From positions 1-64,000 of the forward strand of contig JAVBYO010000003.1 in assembly GCA_030823955.1 (NCBI GenBank): 64,000 nt of DNA, written 5' to 3'. The notes under the pieces are model-generated. The model searched no databases and was not told where the DNA came from. It saw nothing but the letters and a program-made list of their open reading frames with translations. Both the position numbers and the translations under genes were made by a program. This document shows, piece after piece, positions 26,979-37,540 of this stretch (positions are counted from its first letter, which is position 1; every line of letters starts with the position of its first letter). The stretch comes from Gallionellaceae bacterium. GTDB taxonomy: Bacteria; Pseudomonadota; Gammaproteobacteria; Burkholderiales; Gallionellaceae.

Positions 26979-26984
26979 TAGAAT
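26979..26984 (+). promoter_or_regulatory. Probable extended -10 element for typA
   Basis: TGC-TAGAAT ends at 26984, about 35 bases before typA. The TGn extension compensates for a poor -35 (CTGAAT at 17 bases). Confidence 0.45.
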
Positions 26985-27018
26985 GCGCCCCCTTTGAATC
27001 CAGTACAGGTAGTACATC

Positions 27019-28848
27019 ATGTCCCGCGCACTTCGTAACATCGCCATCATTGCCCACGTTGACCACGGTAAGACCACTCTGGTTGACCAACTTCTTCGCC
27101 AATCCGGCACCTTCCGCGATAACCAGAAGGTGGATGCGCGCGTGATGGACAGCAACGATCTTGAGAAAGAGCGCGGCATTACCATTCTGGCGAAGAACAC
27201 CGCCATCGAATACAACGGTACCCACATCAACATCGTCGACACACCGGGACACGCCGACTTCGGCGGCGAGGTGGAGCGCGTGCTGGGTATGGTGAACGGC
27301 GTGCTGCTGCTGGTGGACGCAGTGGAAGGCCCGATGCCACAGACACGTTTCGTGACCAAGAAGGCGCTGGCACTGGGTCTGAAGCCCATCGTTGTGATTA
27401 ACAAGGTTGACCGTCCCGGCGCGCGTCCTGACTGGGTTCTCGATCAAACCTTCGACCTGTTCGACAAGCTGCACGCAACAGATGAACAACTCGATTTTCC
27501 GGTGATCTACGCATCCGGCTTGAACGGTTGGGCCTGTCTGGATCTGAAAGATGCGCCGTCCAAAGGCGGTACTGCATCCGATATGAAGCCGCTGTTTGAA
27601 ACGGTTTTGAAGTTCGTTTCTTCGCCTCCGGGTGATCCGGAAGCGCCGTTGCAGCTGCAACTGGCTGCGCTCGATTACTCCACTTTCACGGGGCGTTTGG
27701 GTATCGGTCGTGTCCTGAATGGTCGTATCAAGCCAGGTCAGAGTGTCGTGGTGATGAACCATGCAGACCAAGTCAGTTCCGGACGCATCAACCAAGTGTT
27801 GGGCTTCCGCGGTTTGGATCGTGTACCTGTTGATAGCGCAGAAGCAGGCGACATCATTATCATCTCCGGCCTGGACGAGATCGGTATCGGCGTCACAATT
27901 TGCGACAAAGACAATCCTGTTGGTTTGCCGGTGTTGGGCGTAGATGAGCCAACCTTGACCATGGACTTCATGGTGAACGGCTCCCCCTTGGCTGGCACCG
28001 AAGGCAAGTTCGTTTCCAGCCGCCAGATACGTGATCGCTTGACCAAGGAATTGCTGACTAACGTCGCCTTGCGCGTGGAAGACACGAATGATGCGGACGT
28101 ATTCCGCGTCTCCGGTCGTGGTGAGTTGCACCTGACCATCTTGCTGGAAACCATGCGTCGTGAAGGCTTCGAATTGGCTGTCGGTAAGCCGCGCGTCGTT
28201 TACAAAGAGATCAACGGTGAGAAGTGCGAGCCGTATGAGAACCTATCTATCGACTTGGAAGATAGCCATCAAGGTGGTGTCATGGAAGAGATCGGTCGTC
28301 GTCGCGGCGAACTGACCAATATGGAATCTGACGGTCAAGGACGTACCCGTTTGGAATACCACATTCCAGCACGCGGCCTGATCGGTTTCCAATCTGACTT
28401 TATGACCATGACGCGCGGCAGCGGCTTGATCAGCCATGTATTCGACGATTACGGTCCGGTCAAGGCGGACTTGCCGGGGCGCCACAACGGCGTGCTGATC
28501 TCGCAAGATGATGGCGAGGCCGTGGCCTATGCGCTATGGAAGTTGGAAGACCGTGGCCGCATGTTCGTGGTGCCTGGCGACAAGTTGTACGAAGGGATGA
28601 TCATCGGTATCCATAGTCGCGACAACGACCTCATCGTCAACCCGATCAAGGGCAAGCAACTCACCAACGTGCGTGCCTCCGGTACCGACGAAGCGGTGCG
28701 TTTGACCACGGCCTTGAAGATGACGCTGGAATCAGCCGTTGAATTCATTGACGACGACGAATTGGTTGAACTGACACCGAAGTCCATCCGTATCCGCAAG
28801 CGTCACCTGAAAGAGCATGATCGTAAACGTGCGGTACGTTCCGAGTAA
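27019..28848 (+). CDS. typA: Ribosome-associated GTPase TypA/BipA
   Basis: TypA/BipA is a translational GTPase involved in 50S assembly and stress adaptation. The 609-aa protein shows G1 [11 protein letters not shown]3 DTPGHADF and G4 NKVDRPGA in the first 140 residues. Domains II, III and V and the BipA-specific C-terminal domain follow, with the [21 protein letters not shown] block. It ends in the basic [16 protein letters not shown]. It is monocistronic between its own promoter and terminator. Confidence 0.97.
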   Translation: MSRALRNIAIIAHVDHGKTTLVDQLLRQSGTFRDNQKVDARVMDSNDLEKERGITILAKNTAIEYNGTHINIVDTPGHADFGGEVERVLGMVNGVLLLVDAVEGPMPQTRFVTKKALALGLKPIVVINKVDRPGARPDWVLDQTFDLFDKLHATDEQLDFPVIYASGLNGWACLDLKDAPSKGGTASDMKPLFETVLKFVSSPPGDPEAPLQLQLAALDYSTFTGRLGIGRVLNGRIKPGQSVVVMNHADQVSSGRINQVLGFRGLDRVPVDSAEAGDIIIISGLDEIGIGVTICDKDNPVGLPVLGVDEPTLTMDFMVNGSPLAGTEGKFVSSRQIRDRLTKELLTNVALRVEDTNDADVFRVSGRGELHLTILLETMRREGFELAVGKPRVVYKEINGEKCEPYENLSIDLEDSHQGGVMEEIGRRRGELTNMESDGQGRTRLEYHIPARGLIGFQSDFMTMTRGSGLISHVFDDYGPVKADLPGRHNGVLISQDDGEAVAYALWKLEDRGRMFVVPGDKLYEGMIIGIHSRDNDLIVNPIKGKQLTNVRASGTDEAVRLTTALKMTLESAVEFIDDDELVELTPKSIRIRKRHLKEHDRKRAVRSE

Positions 28849-28860
28849 TCGGAGTCAAAT

Positions 28861-28906
28861 GCAACAATGAAGAAGGGGCGCGCAAGCGCCCCTTCTTCAT
28901 TGTTGC
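28861..28906. terminator. Bidirectional terminator between typA and lysS
   Basis: A perfect 21-bp stem (GCAACAATGAAGAAGGGGCGC with its complement) is closed by a GCAA tetraloop between the convergent typA and lysS stops. A pure T-run is lacking, but the stem is unusually long. Confidence 0.8.
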
Positions 28907-28918
28907 CCGAGCGGGAGA

Positions 28919-30424
28919 TCAGGATTCTGGACGCATGTGCGGGAACAGGATCACATCACGGATCGCGGCACTGTCGGTCAGCAACATCACCAGACGATCG
29001 ATGCCGATACCTTGACCGGCGGTGGGAGGCAGGCCGTATTCCAGCGCGCGGATGTAATCGCCGTCCTTGAACATCGCTTCTTCGTCGCCCGCATCCTTCG
29101 CCATCACCTGTGCATCGAAGCGCGCTTCCTGGTCTTCCGGGTCGTTCAATTCGGAGAAGCCGTTGGCGAGTTCGCGTCCGACCACGAACAGCTCGAAACG
29201 TTCGGTGATCTCGGGATGGGCATCACTGCTGCGCGCCAGCGGAGAGACTTCCACGGGATAATCGACGATGAAGGTCGGTTCGAACAGCTGATGTTCGGCC
29301 AGCTCCTCGAACAGCGAGAGCTGCAAGCCGCCCACGGCGTCTTTCGGGTTGTATTTCGCTTTCAGGTCTTGCAGTTCGTTGATGAGAAAATCGCGATCAT
29401 TCAACTGCGCATCGCTGAATTGCGGATGATATTTCTGCACTGCCTGCACCATGGTCAAGCGGTGGAACGGTTTACCCAGATCCAGTTCGCGTCCCTGATA
29501 ACTGATGACCGTGGTGCCCAGCACCTTGCGCGCGACTTCGGCGAGCAACTTCTCGGTGAAATCCATCAGATACTTGTAATCGCGGTAGGCCTCGTAGAAT
29601 TCGATCATGGTGAATTCTGGATTGTGCCGCGTGGAAACGCCCTCGTTACGGAAGTTGCGGTTAATCTCGAACACCTTCTCGAAACCGCCCACCACCAGAC
29701 GTTTCAAATACAGCTCGGGCGCGATACGCAGGTACATCTGCATGTCGAGCGCGTTGTGATGGGTGATGAAAGGTTTGGCCGATGCGCCGCCGGGGATGGG
29801 GTGCAACATCGGTGTCTCGACTTCGAGATAATCGTGGCGTGCAAAGAATTCGCGTATCGCCTGGATCACCTTGGAGCGGATGATGAAGGTCTTGCGCGTC
29901 TCTTCGTTGGTGATGAGATCGACGTAACGCTGGCGGTACTTCTGCTCCTGGTCGGTGAGACCGTGGAATTTTTCCGGCAGGGGGCGCAGGGCCTTGGTCA
30001 GCAGACGCAGCTGCGTGACACGCACCGACAGTTCGCCGGTCTTGGTCTTGAACAATACGCCGGTGGCACCGAGGATGTCGCCGAGGTCGTGGTGTTTGAA
30101 AGCGTTGTGCGCCTCTTCGCCAGTGTCGCCGTTGCTGATGAACAGCTGGATGCGTCCGCTCATGTCCTGCACGGTGGCGAAGCTGGCTTTGCCCATCACA
30201 CGTTTCAACAGCATGCGCCCCGCGACGGACACAGTGACGTGTGCGGCTTCCAGTTCATCATGCGACTTTTCGCCGAACTCGGCATGTAACGCCCCTGCCA
30301 AATTCTTGCGTTCGAAATCGTTGGGGAAAGCGATGCCTTCTTTGCGCAGGGCGCTCAGCTTGGCGCGGCGCTCGGCGATGATCTGGTTTTCGTCATGCAG
30401 TATCGGGGTCGGTTCGGTGGTCAT
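28919..30424 (-). CDS. lysS: Lysyl-tRNA synthetase, class II
   Basis: The enzyme charges tRNA-Lys with lysine. The 501-aa protein has an N-terminal OB anticodon-binding domain ([28 protein letters not shown]) and the class II catalytic core with motif 2 ([23 protein letters not shown]) and motif 3 ([29 protein letters not shown]). It follows prfB by 15 bases in one operon, the common prfB-lysS arrangement. Confidence 0.98.
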   Translation of the reverse strand: MTTEPTPILHDENQIIAERRAKLSALRKEGIAFPNDFERKNLAGALHAEFGEKSHDELEAAHVTVSVAGRMLLKRVMGKASFATVQDMSGRIQLFISNGDTGEEAHNAFKHHDLGDILGATGVLFKTKTGELSVRVTQLRLLTKALRPLPEKFHGLTDQEQKYRQRYVDLITNEETRKTFIIRSKVIQAIREFFARHDYLEVETPMLHPIPGGASAKPFITHHNALDMQMYLRIAPELYLKRLVVGGFEKVFEINRNFRNEGVSTRHNPEFTMIEFYEAYRDYKYLMDFTEKLLAEVARKVLGTTVISYQGRELDLGKPFHRLTMVQAVQKYHPQFSDAQLNDRDFLINELQDLKAKYNPKDAVGGLQLSLFEELAEHQLFEPTFIVDYPVEVSPLARSSDAHPEITERFELFVVGRELANGFSELNDPEDQEARFDAQVMAKDAGDEEAMFKDGDYIRALEYGLPPTAGQGIGIDRLVMLLTDSAAIRDVILFPHMRPES

Positions 30425-30439
30425 AATCGTTCTCTTAAG

Positions 30440-31544
30440 TTAAACGCCTTGCTTCAAACTGGCCGAAATGAAGTCGTCCAGATCACCGTCCAGCACGGCC
30501 TGGGTGTTGCCGACTTCGTGGTTGGTGCGCAGGTCTTTGATGCGCGACTGGTCGAGTACATAGCTGCGGATCTGGTGGCCCCAGCCGATGTCGGATTTGG
30601 TGTCTTCCAGAACCTGTTTCTCGGCATTACGCTTGCGCAATTCCTCTTCGTACATGCGCGACTTCAGCATAGACATCGCCTCGGCGCGGTTCTTGTGCTG
30701 CGAGCGGTCGCTTTGGCACTGCACCACGATGTTGGTCGGTATGTGGGTGATACGCACCGCCGAATCTGTCTTGTTGATGTGCTGTCCGCCCGCGCCGGAT
30801 GCGCGATAGGTGTCAACGCGCAGGTCGGCGGGGTTGATGTCGATCTCGATGGAGTCGTCCACTTCGGGATACACGAACACGCTGGAGAACGAAGTGTGGC
30901 GGCGGTTGCCCGAGTCGAACGGCGATTTGCGCACGAGGCGGTGCACGCCGGTTTCGGTGCGCAGGTGGCCGTAGGCATATTCACCGCTGATCTTGAGCGA
31001 CGCGCCCTTGATGCCCGCGACTTCACCGTCGGACTGCTCCAGGATTTCGACCTGGAAGCCTTTGCGTTCGGCATAGCGGATATACATGCGCAACAGCATG
31101 GCACCCCAGTCCTGTGCTTCGGTGCCGCCGGAACCGGCCTGGATGTCGAGGAAGCAATTGGCCGCGTCCATCTCGCCGGAGAACATACGGCGAAACTCCA
31201 TGTCGGCCACGATCTTTTCGGTTTGTTCGATGTCGGCGGCGATGCTGTGCAGGCTGTCGTCATCGTTCTCGGCCAGCGCCATTTCCATCAATTCGCCCGC
31301 GTCGTTGAGTGAGCTTTCGACGCTTTGCAGATTGAGCACGACACCTTCCAGCATCTTGCGTTCTTTCCCAAGTTCCTGCGAGCGTTTGCTGTCCTGCCAG
31401 ACAGCGGGGTCTTCTGCGAGGACGACGACTTCGGCTAAACGATCCTGTTTGCCATCGTAGTCAAAGATACCTCCGCAGTTCGATGTTGCGGGTGCGCAGG
31501 TCTTGAATCTTGTTGGTTAACGCGTTGAGTTGTTCGGCTTCCAT
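30440..31544 (-). CDS. prfB: Peptide chain release factor 2, with programmed +1 frameshift
   Basis: RF2 ends translation at UGA and UAA. The ATG at 31544 opens a 27-codon frame ([27 protein letters not shown]) that meets an in-frame TGA at 31463. The slippery CTT-TGA-C, preceded by the Shine-Dalgarno-like GGAGG, shifts the ribosome +1 into [19 protein letters not shown] and on to residue 367. The ORF track shows only the part from 31354. The GGQ catalytic loop ([15 protein letters not shown]) and the SPF stop-recognition motif (KSPFDSG) are present. The shift is the classic RF2 autoregulation. Confidence 0.96.
31461..31475 (-). promoter_or_regulatory. prfB +1 recoding site
   Basis: On the minus strand GGAGG-TAT-CTT-TGA-C combines an internal ribosome-binding-like sequence three bases before CTT with the TGA stop in the poor context TGAC, identical in layout to the E. 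coli RF2 frameshift site. Confidence 0.93.
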
Positions 31545-31575
31545 GATTTGTTTGCGGCAGACTTTAAAGGGCGCA

Positions 31576-31581
31576 ATTATA
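31576..31581 (-). promoter_or_regulatory. Possible -10 element for the prfB-lysS operon
   Basis: A perfect TATAAT lies on the minus strand about 32 bases upstream of the prfB ATG. The -35 region is weak, so the call rests on the -10 and its position. Confidence 0.4.
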
Positions 31582-31610
31582 CATGCCCCCGCTTTTTCAA
31601 AGTAAGCAAC

Positions 31611-32873
31611 CTACAGGAACACCAGCCCCAACGCCACGCCCGCTGCCATCGCCGCGAATCCTCCGGCCACGTGCTGCGCCAAGGCTTTGCCGCCGATGAA
31701 AAAGAGCATGCCGAACTTGAACACCATGTTGGCGATGAAGGCGATGGCGATGGCGGTTACAGCCTGGTCGCCACTCAGTTTGTCGAGCGAAAACAGGCGC
31801 AGGCTGGACAGGGTGATGGCATCGACGTCGGTGAGGCCGGAGACCATCGCCACGACATACAGGCCGCCGCTGCCTGCGATGTCGGTGAGCCAGGCGGAAC
31901 ACAACAGCACCACGGCATACAACAGGCCGAAGCCGAGCGCGGCGTGGAGCTCGGTCGGGTTGGAGGTCTGCGGCAAGGGGAGGTCGGACTCCGTGCGCAG
32001 TCTGCTCCAACTCCATAACGTGACACTGAGTCCGCACACCAGACCGAGTGCCAGTGAAGGCAGCAATTGGGGCGTCACGGCAGGGGATACCAGTGCGCTG
32101 ACCACGGCCAGACGGATCAGTACCACCTGGCTGGCGATGAGGATGACCACGGCGGAAAGGCGGCACATACTGTCGTTGGTTTTGCTGTGTTTCGCGTACA
32201 CCATCGTCGTGGCCGTACTCGAAGCCAGACCGCCAAACACGCCCAGCAGCGGCGCCCCGTAACGGTGCCCGGTCCAGTGCAGGGCGACATAACCGGCCAG
32301 ACTCAGGCCGGAGATCAGCACTACCATCATCCATGCGTTGTGCGGGTTGAATGCGTTGTACGGGCCGAAGGTCTGGTCGGGCAGGATGGGCAGGATGACG
32401 AAACTCAGCACGGAGAATTGCAGGATGGAGACCAGATCGCGGCGCGAGAGCCGTTGCGACATGCCTTGCAGCTCCGGTTTGAAATAGAGCAGGGTGGTGG
32501 TGGCGATGGCGAGCATCACGGCGAGTTTGGACGAGCCATACCAGGTCAGCACCCCCAGCGCATAACAGATCAGCAGTGCGGCGACCGTGGTGGTGCCGGG
32601 ATCGTTGTTTTCGGTAGGGGCGTTGATATATGCAGCCACGATCATGCCCGCGATGGCGAGCAGTCCGGCGACCAGCAACCAGGGTGCTCCTGTCTTGTCG
32701 GCCAGCAGAGCGATGAGTGTGCCGAACAGGGAGACCAGCGCGAAGGTGCGCAAACCGGCTTTGGCGGATGGATTGCGTTCACGCTCCAGCCCGATGAGCA
32801 GACCGATGGCGAGACTGGTCAGAAACTGGGGTAATGCGTCGATACCGTCGCCGGGCAGAAAAACGGTTTCCAT
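31611..32873 (-). CDS. MgtC/SapB-type plus DUF4010 membrane protein
   Basis: From the ATG at 32873 (AAGGAGATC upstream) the 420-aa protein begins METVFLPGDGIDALPQFLTSLAIGLLIGLERERNPSAKAGLRTFALVSLFGTLIALLAD. This is the MgtC/SapB N-terminal signature, with the conserved GLERERN near residue 30. Ten or more further hydrophobic segments form the DUF4010 region (FGGLASSTATTMVYAK, GLTDVDAITLS). Its transport or regulatory role is not established. The last residues lie 66 bases from the prfB start, on the same strand. Confidence 0.85.
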   Translation of the reverse strand: METVFLPGDGIDALPQFLTSLAIGLLIGLERERNPSAKAGLRTFALVSLFGTLIALLADKTGAPWLLVAGLLAIAGMIVAAYINAPTENNDPGTTTVAALLICYALGVLTWYGSSKLAVMLAIATTTLLYFKPELQGMSQRLSRRDLVSILQFSVLSFVILPILPDQTFGPYNAFNPHNAWMMVVLISGLSLAGYVALHWTGHRYGAPLLGVFGGLASSTATTMVYAKHSKTNDSMCRLSAVVILIASQVVLIRLAVVSALVSPAVTPQLLPSLALGLVCGLSVTLWSWSRLRTESDLPLPQTSNPTELHAALGFGLLYAVVLLCSAWLTDIAGSGGLYVVAMVSGLTDVDAITLSSLRLFSLDKLSGDQAVTAIAIAFIANMVFKFGMLFFIGGKALAQHVAGGFAAMAAGVALGLVFL

Positions 32874-32924
32874 TGCGTGATCTCCTTGGAGCATTGGAAA
32901 TTAAAATGAGGAGAAGCGGGAAGG

Positions 32925-33010
32925 GGGAAGAGAGCAGGATGAAATCTTCTCTCTTCCCTTGTTTAGAGCAGAGGTTTTACCCTTCCCTCTTCCCTCTTCT
33001 CCCTTCCCCA
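32925..33010. repeat. Polypurine/polypyrimidine inverted repeat region
   Basis: GGGAAGAGAG (32925-32934) pairs with CTCTCTTCCC (32949-32958). A third tract, CCCTTCCCTCTTCCCTCTTCTCCCTTCCCC (about 32980-33009), can pair with the same purine strand in an alternative register. It lies between the recJ 3' end and the DUF4010 gene start and may act as a terminator or processing signal for recJ, or be a degenerate repeat. Confidence 0.5.
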
Positions 33011-33032
33011 TAAAATATGGGTAATTTCTTCC

Positions 33033-34715
33033 TTACCAATGACGCACGATGAGTTGCAGACTCTCGCTGCCATTGTATTCATTGACAGACAGACTGTACA
33101 CGGCATGTACGCTAGCAGGGGCGGGATCGGTGTAAAAGAAACGGATGGCTTCGAAACTGCCTGCCGACGACGATAGTTTCAGCTTGAGGTGTTTCTCGCC
33201 CACCACGCGCTGGCTCTGCACACGGAAATCACCCCGGAACAGCGGTTCGGGAAACCCCTGTCCCCAGACCTGCCGTTCCAGCACGCGGGCAGTATCCAGC
33301 ACAAAATCGCCGGGCGCGAGTTCGCCGTCGGTCTCGATCTGTTTTACCAGGTCGGTGGGTGAGAGCAGGCTACGCGCGACCGTTTCGAAGGCGTCGCGGA
33401 ATGCCGTGAAATGTTCCGCGCGCAGAGTCACACCTGCGGCCATGGCATGACCGCCGAATTTTTGTAGCAGATGCGGGTGGCGTTTGGCGACGAGGTCGAG
33501 TGCATCGCGCAGGTGCAGTCCGTTGATGCTGCGTCCCGAGCCTTTCAGTTCGCCGTCTTTGCCGCGTGCGAACGCGATCACCGGGCGATGGAAGCGGTCT
33601 TTCAGGCGCGAAGCGAGGATGCCGATGACGCCCTGATGCCAGCTTTCGTCGAACAGCGCGAGGCTGTAGCCGTCGGCGGGGTTGATGTGCTCAAGCGCGG
33701 CGAGCGCGGCCTCCTGCATATCGGCTTCGATACTGCGCCGCTCTTGGTTCAGCGTATCCAGTTTGGTGGCGATCTCGGCAGCTTCGTTTGCGTCATCGCT
33801 CAGCAGGCAGCGTATACCCAGACCCATATCTTCCAAGCGCCCGGCTGCATTGAGGCGGGGGCCGACGATGAAACCGAGCTCGAACGCGGATGCGCGCGCG
33901 ACCGGTTTTTTGGCGATCTGAAGCAGTGCGGCGATGCCGCAACAGGCTCTTCCGGCGCGGATGCGCTGCAAGCCCTGCTGCACGAGGATACGGTTGTTCC
34001 CGTCCAGCCTGACGACATCGGCCACCGTGCCGAGCGCGACCAGATCCAGCAATGTGCCGAGGTTCGGTTCGCGCTGTGTGGCAAAAGCGCCGCGTGTGCG
34101 CAGTTCGGCACGCAGGGCCAGCAACACATAGAACATCACGCCCACTCCGGCCAGATGTTTGCTGGGAAATTCACAGCCGGGCTGGTTGGGATTGACGATG
34201 CAACGCGCGTCCGGCAGTCCGTCACCGGGCAGGTGATGGTCGGTGACCAGCACTTCGAGGCCGAGCCGGTTGGCTTCCGCGACACCTTCCACACTGGCGA
34301 TACCGTTATCGACGGTGAGCAGGATGTCCGGCCCGGAGCGCTGTGCCAGATGCACGATCTCGGGTGTCAGGCCGTAGCCGTATTCGAAGCGATTGGGCAC
34401 GATGAAGTCCACCCGCGCGCCGAGCATGGCCAGACCGCGCATCGCAACGGCACACGCCGTCGCACCGTCGGCATCATAGTCGGCCACGATCAGGATGTTT
34501 TTGTTTGCGGCGATCGCATCGGCCAGCAGGCACCCCATCGCGCGGACGTTCTTCAGTTGCGTGAACGGCAGCAACTGTTGCAGATCGGTGTCCAGTTGCG
34601 CTGTCTGGCTGATGTCGCGTGCCGCAAAGATGCGTGCCAGCAGCGGCGACAAGCCGGAGCTGATGAGTTGCTGTTGTGCCGCGTCGGAATAGGTGCGTTG
34701 AACGATGCTGGTCAT
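33033..34715 (-). CDS. recJ: Single-strand-specific 5'-3' exonuclease RecJ
   Basis: RecJ resects 5' ends in recombination and mismatch repair. The 560-aa protein (ATG 34715; the track extends 29 codons upstream into glnE) has DHH motifs: ILIVADYDADGATACAVAM, LLTVDNGIAS and VTDHHLPGDG. The DHHA1 domain has GGHAMAAGVTL, and an OB fold lies at the C-terminus. Eight bases separate it from glnE, with which it is probably co-transcribed. Confidence 0.96.
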   Translation of the reverse strand: MTSIVQRTYSDAAQQQLISSGLSPLLARIFAARDISQTAQLDTDLQQLLPFTQLKNVRAMGCLLADAIAANKNILIVADYDADGATACAVAMRGLAMLGARVDFIVPNRFEYGYGLTPEIVHLAQRSGPDILLTVDNGIASVEGVAEANRLGLEVLVTDHHLPGDGLPDARCIVNPNQPGCEFPSKHLAGVGVMFYVLLALRAELRTRGAFATQREPNLGTLLDLVALGTVADVVRLDGNNRILVQQGLQRIRAGRACCGIAALLQIAKKPVARASAFELGFIVGPRLNAAGRLEDMGLGIRCLLSDDANEAAEIATKLDTLNQERRSIEADMQEAALAALEHINPADGYSLALFDESWHQGVIGILASRLKDRFHRPVIAFARGKDGELKGSGRSINGLHLRDALDLVAKRHPHLLQKFGGHAMAAGVTLRAEHFTAFRDAFETVARSLLSPTDLVKQIETDGELAPGDFVLDTARVLERQVWGQGFPEPLFRGDFRVQSQRVVGEKHLKLKLSSSAGSFEAIRFFYTDPAPASVHAVYSLSVNEYNGSESLQLIVRHW

Positions 34716-34723
34716 GGGGTGGC

Positions 34724-37429
34724 TCAATCCGCTACCGGCAGCAGTTTGTTCCAGAGTGCCAGCACGGGCGTGATGTCGAGGCTGCCTGTTTCGATCCGGC
34801 ACAGGGTCTGGTTGTTCAGGCGCATCTGGTGTTGCAGGCGGCGCAGCTCGCGGTAGAGGTCGCGCACGCTATCGCTATCGTGCTGGGCTATCAGTTGCAG
34901 TTTCGCCGCAATGGCCAGCAGCGCGATGTTGCCACTGTTGGCCGTGAGTTCGGGGTGGTTCGCCGCATGGGCAAGAACTAAAAACTGCACCATGAACTCG
35001 ATGTCCACCATGCCGCCGCTGTCGTGTTTGATGTCGAACAGGCCGCTGTTGTTCGGATGCCCGTCATGCATCTTCTGGCGCATGGCGCTGACTTCACGGC
35101 GCAGTGCCGCGATGTCGCGGGGTTGGCGTAATACCCGCTCGCGGATGGTCTCGAACTGTTGTCCCACCGCGTCATCACCGGCGCAGAAGCGCGCGCGCGT
35201 AAGTGCCTGATGCTCCCACACCCAGGCTTGGCTGCTTTGATAGTCGGCGAAGGCGGCGATGCTGCTGACCAGCAAGCCGCTTGCGCCGTTGGGGCGCAGG
35301 CGCAGGTCGGTCTCATACAGACGTCCGGCAGAGGTATAACTGCTCAATACCGTGTTGATGCGCTGTGCCAATCTGGCGTAATTCTCGCCAGCCTCATCGT
35401 GCTCGTCGTCGAACAGAAAGATCAGGTCGAGATCGGAGTCGTAGCCGAGTTCGCGGCCACCGAGTTTGCCGTAGGCGATGATGGCGAAACGGGCTTGTTC
35501 GCGGTGTCTCTTGCGCGCCTCTCCCCAGCATAGTTGCAGCACGTGTCGCAGGATCAGGTCGGCCAGGTCGCTGAGATGGTCGCTCAGGGTCTCCAGCGGC
35601 AGCAGTCCTTGCAGATCCATCGCCAGCAGATGGAAAGTCTGTGCCTGTTTGAAATGCCGCAACACATCCATCTGGCGTTCCAGATCGCCGCTGTGTTCGC
35701 GCAGTTGTGCCGCCAGCAGCGCATCCAGCTTGGCCCATTCCGGGGCGCGGTAGATCTCGCGTGCGTCGAGCAATTCGTCGAGCAGGCTGGGGTGCTGGGC
35801 AAGATAATCGCAGGCCCATTCACTGGCACCGGCGAAACGCGCCAGCCGCTCCAGTGTCTGCGGGTGCTCGGTCATGAAAGCAAGATAGGTGCTGCGCCGG
35901 CTGATCTGTTCGAGCAGCTTCAGCAGGCGCGGCAAGGCCAGATCGCGTTGCGGCAACTTCTGGCTCTGGGCTATCAGTTGCGGAATGATCTTGTCGATGC
36001 GAGAGCGGCTGATCTCGGGAAGTTGTTTGTAACGGTTGCTGTCGCGTAGTTGTACGAGTTGTTCCGCAAGCTCGGCCATATTGCCAAAATCGAGTTTGCC
36101 CAATTCTTCTGCCAGCGCTGCGGTATCGAGATTGTCGTTCCAGAGCGCGCTGTCGGCCGGACTGTCGTCCTGTTCGGTGGTGAATATCTGGTTGAAATGG
36201 CGGCTGACCTGTTCGCGATACACATCGAGCCGTGCCGTCAATGCGGCGTAGTCGGGGTAAGCCATCGCTGCGGCGAGCAACTCGCGGTTAGCGGTATCGC
36301 CGGGCAAGTCTTGCGTCTGCTGGTCGTCCAGATATTGCAGACGATGTTCCAGATTGCGCAGGAACACGTAGGCCTCCCCCAGTTCTGCGGAAGTCTGCGC
36401 TTCCAGCTGGCCATTCTCGGTAAGCAGACGCAGCACGGCCTGGGTGGGGCGGATGCGCAAGGATGCATCGCGCCCGCCACGGATGAGCTGGAAGACCTGG
36501 GCGATGAATTCGATCTCGCGGATGCCGCCGGGGCCGAGCTTGATGTTGTGGGCGCGGTCGCGTCGTTCCACTTCCTGGCGGATCTGCGCGTGTAACTTGC
36601 GCATGGACTCGAAAGCGCCGTAGTCCAGATATTTGCGGAACACGAACGGCTGCGCCAGCGCCATCAGCTCATCCGCCGTGGCGGCATCGGCGGGGGCGAT
36701 GACCCGCGCCTTGATCCATGCATAACGCTCCCATTCGCGTCCCTGGCTGACCAGATATTCTTCCAGCGCGGCAAAGCTCATCACCAGTGCGCCGCTGTCG
36801 CCGTAGGGGCGCAGACGCATGTCGACGCGGAACACATAACCGTGCGCGGTGAGCTCGTTGATGAGACTGATGATTTTGCGGCCAAGCCGGGTGAAGAATT
36901 CGTGGTTGCCCAGCGGACGGGCTCCGTTGGTTTCGCCGTCTTCCGCATAGGCGAAGATCAGGTCGATGTCGGAAGATACGTTGAGTTCGCCGCCGCCCAG
37001 TTTTCCCATACCGATGACCAGCAATTCCTGCACCTTGCCGCTCTCCGTGCCGACCGGATCGCCGTGTGACTCGGTTAATATCCGGGAGGCGAAATACAAA
37101 GCGCGTTGCACGGCCAGTTCCGCCAGGGCGGTCATCGCCAGCATGACTTCATCGAGACCGGTCAATTCGCCTAGGTCGCGCAGCAGGATCTTGAGCATGA
37201 CCCGTTTGCGCAGGTCGCGCAGGGAGCGGGAAAGCTCTTCTTCCGTCGCCTGCGGCAGCGCGTCCAGCCACTGTTGCATCTCTGCGGCGTTGCAGGGCGT
37301 GGCGTAATGAGCTTGCAGCCAAGGCAACAGCTCGGGTTCAGCCTCCACCAGACGGTTGAAATAGCGGCTGCAATGCCTGCTGTGCCGGACGAGCCGGTCA
37401 AATTCGGAATCAGGGATAGCCGTATTCAT
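34724..37429 (-). CDS. glnE: Bifunctional glutamine synthetase adenylyltransferase/deadenylase
   Basis: GlnE adds AMP to, and removes it from, glutamine synthetase in response to nitrogen status via PII. The 901-aa protein contains two nucleotidyltransferase domains: GMGKLGGGELNVSSDIDLIFAY near 140, deadenylylating, and AYGKLGGRELGYDSDLDLIFLF near 650, adenylylating. Each is followed by a helical domain. Divergent yhdP starts 112 bases away. Confidence 0.97.
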   Translation of the reverse strand: MNTAIPDSEFDRLVRHSRHCSRYFNRLVEAEPELLPWLQAHYATPCNAAEMQQWLDALPQATEEELSRSLRDLRKRVMLKILLRDLGELTGLDEVMLAMTALAELAVQRALYFASRILTESHGDPVGTESGKVQELLVIGMGKLGGGELNVSSDIDLIFAYAEDGETNGARPLGNHEFFTRLGRKIISLINELTAHGYVFRVDMRLRPYGDSGALVMSFAALEEYLVSQGREWERYAWIKARVIAPADAATADELMALAQPFVFRKYLDYGAFESMRKLHAQIRQEVERRDRAHNIKLGPGGIREIEFIAQVFQLIRGGRDASLRIRPTQAVLRLLTENGQLEAQTSAELGEAYVFLRNLEHRLQYLDDQQTQDLPGDTANRELLAAAMAYPDYAALTARLDVYREQVSRHFNQIFTTEQDDSPADSALWNDNLDTAALAEELGKLDFGNMAELAEQLVQLRDSNRYKQLPEISRSRIDKIIPQLIAQSQKLPQRDLALPRLLKLLEQISRRSTYLAFMTEHPQTLERLARFAGASEWACDYLAQHPSLLDELLDAREIYRAPEWAKLDALLAAQLREHSGDLERQMDVLRHFKQAQTFHLLAMDLQGLLPLETLSDHLSDLADLILRHVLQLCWGEARKRHREQARFAIIAYGKLGGRELGYDSDLDLIFLFDDEHDEAGENYARLAQRINTVLSSYTSAGRLYETDLRLRPNGASGLLVSSIAAFADYQSSQAWVWEHQALTRARFCAGDDAVGQQFETIRERVLRQPRDIAALRREVSAMRQKMHDGHPNNSGLFDIKHDSGGMVDIEFMVQFLVLAHAANHPELTANSGNIALLAIAAKLQLIAQHDSDSVRDLYRELRRLQHQMRLNNQTLCRIETGSLDITPVLALWNKLLPVAD

Positions 37430-37540
37430 GCTGGGTCGCTTGGGGTAAAATCAAAAAGGTTAACTTGGGCATTATAAGTCCCTTGTGTTCTGTATGTTTC
37501 GCTTACGCAATATCCATTCGCGGCCACCCCGCACAAGGGC

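Noticed and set aside
26866-28131. 421-aa minus-strand ORF opposite typA
   Set aside because: Shadow ORF; typA is full length with all G motifs on the other strand.
28937-30289. 450-aa plus-strand ORF opposite lysS
   Set aside because: Shadow of lysS; no domain and no independent start signal.
33471-34856. 461-aa plus-strand ORF opposite recJ
   Set aside because: Shadow of recJ, whose DHH motifs are intact.
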